Source of the DNA: Lagierella massiliensis | GTDB taxonomy: Bacteria > Bacillota > Clostridia > Tissierellales > Peptoniphilaceae | Assembly: GCF_001407835.1 (NCBI RefSeq) | Contig: NZ_CYUO01000005.1 | Span: 620,001 to 684,000 of the forward strand | DNA: 64,000 nucleotides | Reading direction: 5' to 3' | Part shown: one piece after another, positions 1 to 7,509 of the stretch | Layout: every line of letters starts with the position of its first letter | Position numbering within the stretch: the first letter of the stretch is position 1 | Notes under the pieces: model-generated | What the model was told of the DNA's origin: nothing | The model's database searches: none | Seen by the model: the letters and a program-made list of their open reading frames with translations, nothing else | Made by a program: the position numbers and the translations under genes

Positions 1-458
1 TTACGTTAGCAGGAATTTTAGGTGCAGGTACAAAAAATATTGTAATTGCGTTATCCATTTCCTACTTTCCAGCTATTGCACGTGTTTCAAGGAATGTCAC
101 TTTACAGGTATTAGGTAAAGAGTATGTAAAATCAGCAATTGTACTTGGTAAGACAGATTCATATATAATCATGAAATATATATTGCCAAATATTGCATCG
201 CAGGTATTGGTCCAGATTACGTATACTTTTGCAATGGCAATTTTACATGAGTCAATATTAAGTTTCCTTGGAGTAGGCATTAAAGTACCCACACCTAGTT
301 TGGGAGGCATGGTTAATGATGGACGTAATTATATTAGCACAGGTCCTTGGATAATTACTTTTCCTGGATTAATTATTGCATGGATTGTTCTTGCATTAAA
401 TATGCTTGGAGATGGTATGCAGGATATTCTTAATCCAAGACGTAAAAACAGAGGTTAG
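1..458 (+). CDS. ABC transporter permease, DppC/NikC type (5'-truncated)
   Basis: C-terminal part of an inner-membrane permease of the dipeptide/oligopeptide/nickel ABC importer family. The reading frame is open from base 3 to the TAG at 456-458. The fragment contains the cytoplasmic EAA-type loop (around ARVSRNVTLQVLGKEYVKSA) that contacts the ATPase, then hydrophobic segments and the typical C-terminal GDGMQDILNPR ending of DppC/OppC proteins. The ATPase gene begins 3 bases downstream, so it is the upstream member of an operon running to about 4003. The start lies outside the window. Peptide versus nickel specificity cannot be read from the permease. CGT arginine codons are frequent, unlike the genes after 8700. 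Confidence 0.9.
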   Translation, partial: TLAGILGAGTKNIVIALSISYFPAIARVSRNVTLQVLGKEYVKSAIVLGKTDSYIIMKYILPNIASQVLVQITYTFAMAILHESILSFLGVGIKVPTPSLGGMVNDGRNYISTGPWIITFPGLIIAWIVLALNMLGDGMQDILNPRRKNRG

Positions 459-460
459 TT

Positions 461-1432
461 ATGGAATGTTTATTAAAACTGGAAAATGTATCAATAGAGG
501 CAGAGAGTAATACTAAAAACTTGAGAATTACTGATAATGTATCGGTTTTAGTCAATAAAGGACAAACAGTAGGAATTATAGGTGAATCAGGATGTGGTAA
601 AAGCATTACGGCTTTAAGCATACTTGGCTTAACAAATTCAAATATTAAAGTTAGAGAAGGAAATATTTTTTTTGGAGACGTATGTTTAAATAAGCTTCCA
701 CCAAAAGAATTGAGAAGCATTTGCGGAAAGAAAATTGGAATGGTTTTTCAGGAACCTAGCACTGCATTAAATCCAGTATTTACAATAGAACAGCAATTGT
801 CAGCTCCGATGAAGAATAATTTGCATATGTCAAAAGAAGAGATTAAGGCCAGATGTCTGGAACTTTTGAAAGATGTAGGTATCAAAGAACCAGAGAGAGT
901 ATTAAAGTGTTACCCACATCAGTTATCTGGTGGGATGTGCCAGAGAGTTGTCATTGCGTTGTCTATTTCCTGTAATCCACAATTACTGATAGCTGATGAA
1001 CCAACAACTGCGTTAGATGTGACAATCCAATTACAGATACTCCATATTATTAAAAGGCTTGTTCGTGAAAATAATATGTCATTATTAATCATTTCTCACG
1101 ATATGGGAGTTATTTCCATGCTTTCTGAGCGAATTTGCGTAATGTATGGAGGAGAGATTCTGGAAGAAGATTCGCGAGAAAATATTATGAATAGTCCAAT
1201 GCATCCGTATAGCAAAATGTTAATTACTGCAGCGAAAGAATTAAATGATGGATGTAAAGAGTTATCAATTTTATCTGGTAATGTTCCAAGACCAGAAGAT
1301 GAAATTAAAGGCTGTAAATTTGCACAAAGATGCGAATTTTGTCATGATAGATGTTTACAGGAAAGACCACCATTAATAAAAAAAGAATGTGGTGAAGGCT
1401 ATGTGAAGTGTTGGAATTATGTAAAGGATTAA
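461..1432 (+). CDS. ABC transporter ATP-binding protein, DppD/NikD type
   Basis: Cytoplasmic ATPase (323 aa) that powers the peptide/nickel-type importer. Visible motifs are Walker A GESGCGKS (near residue 42), Q-loop [10 protein letters not shown], signature LSGGMCQR, Walker B LLIADEP and switch histidine ISHDMG. The C-terminus has the cysteine-bearing oligopeptide-ATPase extension ([14 protein letters not shown]), a feature of DppD/OppD-type subunits. The gene sits 2 bases after the permease stop and 7 bases before the second ATPase, so all are probably cotranscribed. Length is normal for the family. Substrate is inferred only from the operon. Confidence 0.93.
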   Translation: MECLLKLENVSIEAESNTKNLRITDNVSVLVNKGQTVGIIGESGCGKSITALSILGLTNSNIKVREGNIFFGDVCLNKLPPKELRSICGKKIGMVFQEPSTALNPVFTIEQQLSAPMKNNLHMSKEEIKARCLELLKDVGIKEPERVLKCYPHQLSGGMCQRVVIALSISCNPQLLIADEPTTALDVTIQLQILHIIKRLVRENNMSLLIISHDMGVISMLSERICVMYGGEILEEDSRENIMNSPMHPYSKMLITAAKELNDGCKELSILSGNVPRPEDEIKGCKFAQRCEFCHDRCLQERPPLIKKECGEGYVKCWNYVKD

Positions 1433-1439
1433 ACGTAAG

Positions 1440-2345
1440 ATGTTAGATAATCAAATTATTTTAAAAACAGAACATTTGAATAAGGAGTTTGTTTCCAAAA
1501 AGCAAAGAACTAAAGCTGTAAATAATCTTTCTTTTCAATTACGAAGAGGAGAAACTTACGGACTAGTTGGTGAATCAGGCTGTGGGAAAACAACAACTGG
1601 AAGATTAATCATTAAATTGCTACAGGCAGATTCGGGGAAGATATTTTTTAATAACATAGATATATCTGACATGTCTACAAAAGAGTTTCGTAAAATGCGT
1701 TCTTCTATACAAATGATTTTTCAGGATCCTTTTGCATCATTGAATCCACGAATGAAAATAAGAAAGCTATTAGAAGAAGCGGTTGCTTCACGTAAGCATA
1801 TAGAAGAAAAAGTAGAAGATATTATTGAAGAATTAATTATAAGTGTAGGACTTGATGTGAAAGACCTAGACAAATATCCACATGAATTTTCCGGAGGACA
1901 AAGACAGAGAATTGTTATTGCAAGAGCGATTGCTACACAACCAGAATTGATTATTTGTGACGAGCCAGTGTCTGCACTTGATTTACTTGTACAAGGACAA
2001 ATATTAAAATTATTAAAAGATTTACAGAAGAAATATAATTTTACATATATTTTTATTTCTCATAATTTATCTGTAGTTCGCTATATGAGTGATAGAATTG
2101 CTGTTATGTGTATGGGTAAGATTGTAGAAGAAGGAACTACAGAAGAAATATTTGCCAATCCTTCGCATATATATACCAAATTATTGTTGGAGTCGATTCC
2201 AACTATTAATGAGGGAAATGAAGGAAGGGAATATGAGAAATCTTATTATGATAATAAGTATAATGAGGCAATAGAAAATGTGCGTCTCAAATCTGATAAA
2301 CGTATATATTTGTCTGAAACACATTATACACTACAGAATATTTAA
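1440..2345 (+). CDS. ABC transporter ATP-binding protein, DppF/NikE type
   Basis: Second ATPase (301 aa) of the importer. It has Walker A GESGCGKTT (near 45), Q-loop FQDPFASLNP, signature FSGGQRQR, Walker B LIICDEP and switch histidine ISHNLS. It differs from the usual DppF/OppF in lacking the C-terminal cysteine-rich oligopeptide extension: after the ATPase core it ends in a charged tail (from about residue 255). It lies between ATPase 1 and the binding protein with short gaps. It probably pairs with the preceding ATPase as a heterodimer on the two permeases. Confidence 0.92.
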   Translation: MLDNQIILKTEHLNKEFVSKKQRTKAVNNLSFQLRRGETYGLVGESGCGKTTTGRLIIKLLQADSGKIFFNNIDISDMSTKEFRKMRSSIQMIFQDPFASLNPRMKIRKLLEEAVASRKHIEEKVEDIIEELIISVGLDVKDLDKYPHEFSGGQRQRIVIARAIATQPELIICDEPVSALDLLVQGQILKLLKDLQKKYNFTYIFISHNLSVVRYMSDRIAVMCMGKIVEEGTTEEIFANPSHIYTKLLLESIPTINEGNEGREYEKSYYDNKYNEAIENVRLKSDKRIYLSETHYTLQNI

Positions 2346-2374
2346 CATAAACAATTATTTTAGGAGGAAAAAGA

Positions 2375-4003
2375 ATGAGCAAAATTAAAAGACTTATTTC
2401 CATTATGCTTGTAGCAGTTATGGTTCTTAGCACCCTTGCAGGATGTGGAAGTAAAAAAGGAACTAAAGGTGGAAAAGAAGCTTCTCAAGAAACATCTGCG
2501 GGCGATAAGTTTGGTGGAGAAATCACAATTGCTTTAGCAAATGCTCCATCAAGTCTTGACCAAGATCAGGGAACTACTTGGGAAACAACAGCAGTAACAA
2601 ACCATATTTATGAAGGATTATTTGAATTTGATGCAAGTGGAGAACCAAAACCTTACCTTGCAGAATCTTATGAAACAGATGATACAGGATTAGTGTATAC
2701 AATTAAACTTCGTAAAGGTGTCTTATTCTCTGACGGGGAAGAAATGGTAGCTGAAGACGTTAAAGCGTCTATTGAAAGATGGCTTTTAGTAAATGCTGCT
2801 GGTATTTCAATCGCGGATAAAGTTAAAAGTGTTGAAATTGTAAACGATTATGAAGTTGTAATTACATTAAATGAAGTATATGCTCCATTTATTAGTACAA
2901 TTGCATCTCCTGTATCTAGTCAGAAGCTTGTAGTTAGAAAGAAAGAAATTGTAGATCAGTTTGGTACTGATGTAATTACAAAACATATTGGTACAGGGCC
3001 ATATATAGTTGAAGAACTTGCGTTAGATCAGAAAGTTGTATTAGCAAGAAATGAAAACTATACTCCAGCAGAAGGAGAACTTTCTGGCCTTGCAGGTGAA
3101 AGAACAGCATATCTTGACAGAATCATTATCGAATTCGTACCTGAAGAAAGTGTACGTATCGCAGGGCTTGAAAGTGGATTATATGCATTTGCAGATGAAA
3201 TATCTACGGATAGATATGAAGAAATTGAAAACTATAAAGGCGTTTCACCAGTTACCTGTGCAAATGGTACAATTAATGTAATTGCTTTTAACTGTGGGAT
3301 AGCTCCATTTGATAGTAAATTACTTAGACAAGCAGTTGCTTATTCAGTAGATAACGAAGCATTAGCAAAAGCACAGGTTGGAGATGAAGCATTCTGGTAT
3401 GTACAGGATGGTTCTTGGTTCACTAAAGGAAGTATTTGGTATGATGCTACTGCAGGCGAAGGAATTTACAACGCAAAAGATGTTGAAAAAGCAAAAGAAC
3501 TTGTGGCAGAATCTGGATATAATGGGGAAAAAATAGTAATCATGTCTGACAAAGGAGACCTTTATACAAGTAATGGTGCATTAGTACTTCAGGATCAGTT
3601 GAAGGCTATAGGAATCAATTCAGAAGTTGAATTATATGATACAGCTACTTTCCAGGATTACAGATCTGCAGGAAAATGGAATATAGTATTATCTAGATGG
3701 AGTGATATGAATCCAGATCCACAGGTCTTTGAACCTTGGACAGGAACAAATGGATGGATAACAGCTTGGGATGATGAAGAATCTGCAGAAATGGATGCTA
3801 TTTTTGAAAAAATGTCTATAGAGATAGATCAAGACGCAAGATACGAACTTGTAAAAGAGTTTTATGCTAAATTTTGGGATTGTTGTCCATACCTTAAGAG
3901 CTTCAATGATATCAGACTTCATGCGATTAGTGATAATTTACAGGGATTCCAGGCATATGGACAGTCTTACTTTTGGAGTACATGGCTTGCTGATAAAAAA
4001 TAG
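2375..4003 (+). CDS. Peptide/nickel-type ABC substrate-binding lipoprotein
   Basis: Extracellular solute-binding protein of family 5 (SBP_bac_5), 542 aa. It starts with a lipoprotein signal peptide with lipobox LAGC (lipidated Cys24), followed by a Gly/Lys/Ser-rich linker and the family-5 core, including a YETDDTGLVYTIKLRKGV stretch typical of OppA/DppA/NikA. An AGGAGG ribosome binding site precedes the ATG by 8 bases. It captures the substrate for the permease/ATPase set encoded just upstream. It is not closely similar to the two OppA-like proteins at 29502 and 35660. The ligand is unknown: family 5 covers peptides, nickel chelates and other solutes. Confidence 0.92.
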   Translation: MSKIKRLISIMLVAVMVLSTLAGCGSKKGTKGGKEASQETSAGDKFGGEITIALANAPSSLDQDQGTTWETTAVTNHIYEGLFEFDASGEPKPYLAESYETDDTGLVYTIKLRKGVLFSDGEEMVAEDVKASIERWLLVNAAGISIADKVKSVEIVNDYEVVITLNEVYAPFISTIASPVSSQKLVVRKKEIVDQFGTDVITKHIGTGPYIVEELALDQKVVLARNENYTPAEGELSGLAGERTAYLDRIIIEFVPEESVRIAGLESGLYAFADEISTDRYEEIENYKGVSPVTCANGTINVIAFNCGIAPFDSKLLRQAVAYSVDNEALAKAQVGDEAFWYVQDGSWFTKGSIWYDATAGEGIYNAKDVEKAKELVAESGYNGEKIVIMSDKGDLYTSNGALVLQDQLKAIGINSEVELYDTATFQDYRSAGKWNIVLSRWSDMNPDPQVFEPWTGTNGWITAWDDEESAEMDAIFEKMSIEIDQDARYELVKEFYAKFWDCCPYLKSFNDIRLHAISDNLQGFQAYGQSYFWSTWLADKK

Positions 4004-4011
4004 GAGTTTTT

Positions 4012-4600
4012 ATGAAAGACAATAATGTGATTCGGATAACGTTGGCACTTGCTCTTAAACATCATATTATGTGTGGAATTACTAGATTTTAAGGAATGTT
4101 ATGATGAAAGAGATGTAGCAAAAGCAGAAAAACCAGGTTCCTTTTTTGCTCATGTGAGAAATGTCATTGATGGGGATTATTATAAGATAAAAGAAATTGC
4201 GATTATGCGAGAGAGGCCATATGGATAGAAAAACTTGGTATGACTATGATATAAGGAAAAAGCTTTGAATATTCTGGTTTGTGTAAGTCAACAATAATTA
4301 CAAAAGATATTGGAAAAACAATGAAACATAACGACAAGATATCTATGGAATTAAGGTGGGACCTTTAGTAGAAACTGACAGTGTAAATATTGTAATTATT
4401 GCCGAATTTGCAGAAGTAATTATGAGAGTAATGCAGACCTATGCATATCAATATGGCTCACGATAGAATCTTTCATTTTACGAAAACTAGGCGATGTGTT
4501 CGAAAATGGTTTCAAAGATATACAATAATATTGGTAAAAATATTTATTTAATTTGTAAAGGTACAAGAATTATGGACTTTTTGATAAATATGAGTTGTCT
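4012..4600 (+). pseudogene. Decayed DUF169-family gene (older copy)
   Basis: Frameshifted, stop-ridden relative of the intact DUF169 gene at 4897. An ATG with an AGGAG site, 8 bases after the binding-protein stop, opens MKDNNVIRI and stops at 4092. In other frames follow LLDFKECYDERDV (about 4084-4130), a GDYYKIKEIAIM block, SGLCKSTIITKDIGKTM (about 4270), GPLVETDSVNIVII then MRVMQTYAYQYG (4360-4460), and CSKMVSKIYNNIGKN followed by LICKGTRIM (about 4495-4575). Each block aligns in order with the intact protein (for example GDADIAIIVTD, MRILQGYAYKYG, CSDLTSKPYF, LMCEGARKYM). At least four frame changes or stops are needed, so it cannot make the protein. The 3' limit is approximate. Confidence 0.8.
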
Positions 4601-4715
4601 ATATATATCTAAATTCATATGTATGATTCTATGGAGATATGATTGTAATGATAATTAACCTGGTAAATGTTCAAAGTTAAACAAAGAATTGCAAAATCGG
4701 TGAAAATAAATTTCA

Positions 4716-4896
4716 TTGACTTAGCTATTTAGTTAGATAATAAAATAATTACGGGACTGGCTTGAAAAAGTATGCTAAAATGGCAAATGAATTCCGTAAA
4801 AAGATGAATGGAGAAATAATACTACACTCACGCAAGGCTCTGATAACTAGAGCCTTGATTTTTGTAGTGACAAATCGTAATAAATTGGAGAAAAAA
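4716..4896 (+). promoter_or_regulatory. Structured leader in front of the intact DUF169 gene
   Basis: A possible -35 (TTGACT, 4716-4721) lies 19 bases before TAAAAT (4741-4746). The leader then contains ACGGGACTGGC (from 4751), whose first six bases can pair with TTCCGT at about 4793 through one G-U pair. It ends in an 8-bp hairpin (AAGGCTCT 4834-4841 with AGAGCCTT 4849-4856) followed by GATTTTTG. The gene's own SD (GGAG, 4887-4890) comes about 30 bases later. The layout of promoter, folded segment, terminator-like hairpin and gene is that of an attenuator or riboswitch. I cannot assign it to a known class. The promoter assignment is weak. Confidence 0.4.
4834..4866 (+). terminator. Terminator-like hairpin in the DUF169 leader
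   Basis: Perfect 8-bp stem AAGGCTCT/AGAGCCTT with a 7-base loop, followed by GATTTTTG. It lies 30 bases upstream of the likely start codon of the DUF169 gene, so it may act as an intrinsic attenuator rather than as an end-of-operon terminator. Confidence 0.5.
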
Positions 4897-5715
4897 ATGA
4901 AAGATAGTAATGTTAATAAAATAATAAAAATTTTAGACCTTCAACGAGAAATTATCGGAGTAAAGTTTCTTTACTATAAAGAAGAATATGACCAGATAGA
5001 TGTTGAAGAATATGGTTTGAAAACAACATATTGCAACATGTTAAAACGAGCTATGGATGGAATGATGTTTAAGTTAACAGAGAAAAACTTTTTTTGCGAT
5101 TATGGTGCATATGCGACAGGAATTAAAAAGGCAGATATTAGTATTGCAAGAGGAAGTAGTTATGGTGCTTGTGGCTTATATGAAAGTAATGCAATTTCAA
5201 GAAGTATAACAGAAGAAATGTGCTACCTTCAGCATGATGCTTATGGATTATTAATAGGACCATTACAAAAAATGGGAGATGCAGATATTGCGATTATTGT
5301 CACAGATGCAGCAAATGTTATGAGAATATTGCAAGGATATGCTTACAAATATGGAATGCCTAAAAATATAAGAACTTTAGGAAATCAGGCGGCTTGTTCT
5401 GATTTGACTTCCAAACCATACTTTAAAAATGATTTGAACGTTTCTTTAATGTGTGAAGGTGCTCGTAAATACATGAAATGTTCTAGAGGAGAATTAGGCG
5501 TTGGAATGCCGATTCATCAGTTTGATGCTGTTGTAGAAGGAATTATTATGACCGTAAATCCAGTTGCAAGTGCAAAAGAAAAAGATGCTCTTTTAAAGCG
5601 TTTAGATAATGACGATGAATTAGGTATTAAAATCGATAAAACCTTAAATTACGGAAAAAAATTAGATGAATACGATGATTTTGTAAAAAAAATAAACAAA
5701 AACATTGGAAATTAG
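4897..5715 (+). CDS. DUF169 family protein (intact copy)
   Basis: Cytoplasmic protein of the DUF169 family, 272 aa from the chosen start. The ATG at 4897 is preferred over the in-frame ATG at 4762 because it has a GGAG site 6 bases upstream, because the upstream 45 codons cover a terminator-like hairpin, and because the decayed neighbour copy begins with the matching MKDNNV (here MKDSNV). Visible blocks are VKFLYYKEEYD, CNMLKRAMDG, GPLQKMGDADIAIIVTD, YAYKYGMP and the cysteine-bearing AACSDLTS and LMCEGARKYMKCSRGE. There is no signal peptide. The function of DUF169 is not established. Its place behind a family-5 ABC importer suggests a role with the imported ligand or a metal, which is inference. 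Confidence 0.75.
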   Translation: MKDSNVNKIIKILDLQREIIGVKFLYYKEEYDQIDVEEYGLKTTYCNMLKRAMDGMMFKLTEKNFFCDYGAYATGIKKADISIARGSSYGACGLYESNAISRSITEEMCYLQHDAYGLLIGPLQKMGDADIAIIVTDAANVMRILQGYAYKYGMPKNIRTLGNQAACSDLTSKPYFKNDLNVSLMCEGARKYMKCSRGELGVGMPIHQFDAVVEGIIMTVNPVASAKEKDALLKRLDNDDELGIKIDKTLNYGKKLDEYDDFVKKINKNIGN

Positions 5716-5960
5716 AAAATATGATTATTGTCTGATGTGACACTTGAATAGCGTTATATATGAAATTGTATGGGGAGCACTATGATTGTTATTAAGGTTA
5801 TTCCTTTTATATAAACACCACAAGAATTGAGATGGATATGGTTTATATTAGGATATATAACCATATGGGTCCCTTACACTAAAAACGATGAAGCTTGATA
5901 CTTACGAGTAGAACATTCCTGTTTAAATTGTAGATTATAGGGAGTCACACCATACTTTCT
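5716..5960. other. AT-rich spacer between the DUF169 gene and the IS3 element
   Basis: About 245 bases without a recognisable gene. All frames are interrupted and I recognise no protein fragment on either strand. It probably marks the former right flank of the acquired importer module before the insertion sequences arrived. Confidence 0.5.
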
Positions 5961-6021
5961 TTCGGAACAAAAGAAACTGTTGGGGGTATGTATAAATGAT
6001 ATGTACCCTCTTTACTGGACA
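5961..6021 (+). repeat. IS3 left terminal inverted repeat
   Basis: Imperfect 61-base inverted repeat partner of 7440-7500. The inner 20 bases are best conserved; AAACTGTTG and TGTACCC are shared. Confidence 0.65.
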
Positions 6022-6038
6022 ATCCAGTAATGAGGGTA
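6004..6038 (+). promoter_or_regulatory. Hairpin sequestering the IS3 orfA ribosome binding site
   Basis: A 16-bp stem with a single mismatch: TACCCTC then TTTACTGGA (6004-6019) pairs with TCCAGTAAT then GAGGGTA (6023-6038) around a 3-base loop. It ends in TTTTT immediately before the orfA ATG at 6044. The GAGGG Shine-Dalgarno bases are inside the stem. Such structures are known in other insertion sequences to block translation from read-through transcripts, and the T-run also makes it terminator-like. Confidence 0.7.
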
Positions 6039-6043
6039 TTTTT

Positions 6044-6610
6044 ATGAAATATAGTTATGAATTCAAAAAAGAGTGCGTAGAGTCGTACAGAGAAGGTAAA
6101 TGGCCTGATACACCTGAAGGAGTTGAAGAAAAAAACTTTCATGATTCGATTAGAAAGTGGTTTAGGTTAGAAGAAGTTCATGGACCAGAAATTTTAAAAC
6201 ATGGAAATAATATCAATTGGACACCTGATGAGAAATTAGAAATTGTATCTAAAGTGATAGCTGGAAAATCAATAAAGTCTACTGCAATAGAAAACGGAAT
6301 TAATGAGGGACAACTTTATTCATGGGTTAACAATTACAAAATTTATGGATATAATGGTCTTGTAAATAAGAAGAAAGGTCGTAAATCTAAAAATACAACC
6401 ATGAAAAAGACAAATATCCATAAACCAAAAGAACTTAATGAATCTGAAAGAGAAGAGTTAATAAGACTTAGAGCAGAAAATGAATATATAAAGGCAGAAA
6501 ACGAAATAATAAAAAAAGAGATCGCCTTGAGAGAAAAACGTTACGCTGCGCAACTCAAGGCGAAAAAGCAGCGATTGTCAAACAACTCAAAGACAAAGGA
6601 TACAAACTAA
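6044..6610 (+). CDS. IS3-family transposase OrfA
   Basis: Helix-turn-helix DNA-binding subunit, 188 aa. The ATG at 6044 is chosen because GAGGG lies 7 bases upstream; the in-frame ATG at 5996 lies within the terminal repeat. Two HTH-like segments are visible (residues about 5-40 and about 60-105, with GKSIKSTAIENGINEGQLYSW written here as GKSIKSTAIENG then INEGQLYSW). A C-terminal leucine-zipper-like coiled coil (ELIRLRAENEYIKAENEIIKK) follows, split as RLRAENEYIKAENE. An A-run (6511-6517, followed by G) is placed for -1 slippage into orfB. Confidence 0.9.
   Translation: MKYSYEFKKECVESYREGKWPDTPEGVEEKNFHDSIRKWFRLEEVHGPEILKHGNNINWTPDEKLEIVSKVIAGKSIKSTAIENGINEGQLYSWVNNYKIYGYNGLVNKKKGRKSKNTTMKKTNIHKPKELNESEREELIRLRAENEYIKAENEIIKKEIALREKRYAAQLKAKKQRLSNNSKTKDTN
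6511..6518 (+). promoter_or_regulatory. Probable -1 programmed frameshift site (A7G)
   Basis: AAAAAAAG in the orfA reading frame as A-AAA-AAA-G. A -1 slip puts ribosomes into a frame that stays open through orfB (from AGA GAT CGC onward) with no stop, giving the OrfAB fusion transposase typical of IS3 elements. Confidence 0.7.
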
Positions 6611-6633
6611 AATATCTTTTAATAGCTATTGAT

Positions 6634-7425
6634 TTGCCAAGGTCAACATACTATTTTGAAATGAAAAAAGTTGATGTTGTTAGTATTAGGAATAAGCATA
6701 TAGAAAATAAGATATCTGAGATATTCACCTATCATAAAGGAAGATACGGTGTCAGAAGAGTATATAGAGAATTATTGAATCAAGGATATACAATAAATCA
6801 TAAAAGAGTTCAAAGGATAATGCATGAACTAAAACTATTTGGAAAAAGACCTAAAGAAAAATATCACTCATATAAGGGAAAAACAGGTAAAGTAGCTGAT
6901 AATATAATAAATAGAGATTTCAATGCAGATAGACCTCTACAAAAATGGACCACTGATGTATCTCAATTTAACTTCTCATGGGGTAAATGCTACATTTCTC
7001 CAATACTTGATATGTATACCAACGAGATTATCTCTTACGATTTATCCTTAAGTCCTAATTTAAAACAAATATCTAATATGTTAACAAAAGCATTTAGCAA
7101 ATTTCCAAAACTAAATGACTTGATACTTCATTCAGATCAAGGTTGGCAATACCAACATAATTATTACGTAAATGAACTTAAAAAACATGGCATAAAACAA
7201 TCAATGTCAAGGAAAGGCAATTGTTATGATAACTCAATAATGGAAACATTTTTTGGTAGGTTAAAAAATGAAGTTTTTTATGGTTATGAAAAGAGCTATA
7301 GTTCTTTTGAAGAATTTTCAAAAACAATTGAGGAATATATATATTATTACAATAACGAAAGAATTCAATCAAAAACAAAATGGATGCCACCTATAAAATA
7401 TAGGTTAGCATCCTCTTGCAAATAA
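6634..7425 (+). CDS. IS3-family transposase OrfB (DDE integrase domain)
   Basis: Catalytic subunit, 263 aa if counted from the nominal TTG at 6634. The frame is open back to the slippery run at 6511, and the natural product is probably the OrfAB frameshift protein (upstream residues read GYKLKYLLIAIDLPRSTYYF). rve-type motifs are intact: WTTDVSQF (first Asp), LHSDQGWQYQ (second Asp) and SRKGNCYDNSIMETFFGRLK (Glu). An HTH_21-like segment (HKGRYGVRRVYRELLNQGY) precedes the core. No truncation is seen, so the element may be active. Confidence 0.93.
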   Translation: MPRSTYYFEMKKVDVVSIRNKHIENKISEIFTYHKGRYGVRRVYRELLNQGYTINHKRVQRIMHELKLFGKRPKEKYHSYKGKTGKVADNIINRDFNADRPLQKWTTDVSQFNFSWGKCYISPILDMYTNEIISYDLSLSPNLKQISNMLTKAFSKFPKLNDLILHSDQGWQYQHNYYVNELKKHGIKQSMSRKGNCYDNSIMETFFGRLKNEVFYGYEKSYSSFEEFSKTIEEYIYYYNNERIQSKTKWMPPIKYRLASSCK

Positions 7426-7439
7426 TTAATTTAATAATG

Positions 7440-7500
7440 TGTCCAGTTTTATGGGTACACATCAAAACATACCAACCTCAACAGTTTTTTTAATGACGAA
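7440..7500 (-). repeat. IS3 right terminal inverted repeat
   Basis: Reverse-complement partner of 5961-6021. The inner part (7440-7459) contains TGTCCAGT and GGGTACA. The outer part ends ten bases before the IS30 left end. Confidence 0.65.
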
Positions 7501-7509
7501 TTGTCAAAT

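Larger units (their letters stand above)
5961..7500 (+). mobile_element. IS3-family insertion sequence
   Basis: Complete-looking element with orfA and orfB in a -1 frame relation and an intact DDE transposase. Core inverted repeats are 6002-6021 and 7440-7459 (reverse complement), sharing TGTACCC and ACTGGACA (15 of 20 identical). Imperfect complementarity continues outward to 5961 and 7500, with 39 of 61 positions matching without gaps, including AAACTGTTG on both sides. No clear target duplication is visible at either possible boundary, so the exact ends are uncertain (5961/7500 or about 6002/7459). An IS30 element starts only about 10 bases beyond the right end. Confidence 0.85.

Noticed and set aside
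4749-4866. SAM-I (S-box) riboswitch suggested by GGGACTGGC
   Set aside because: The following GATGAA...GGCAACC and GGTGCTAA-type core elements are not found in order, so I report only an unclassified leader.
5996-6610. IS3 orfA starting at the ATG 5996
   Set aside because: That start lies in the terminal repeat and before the hairpin; the ATG at 6044 has a good SD and begins the typical MKYSYEFKKECV sequence.
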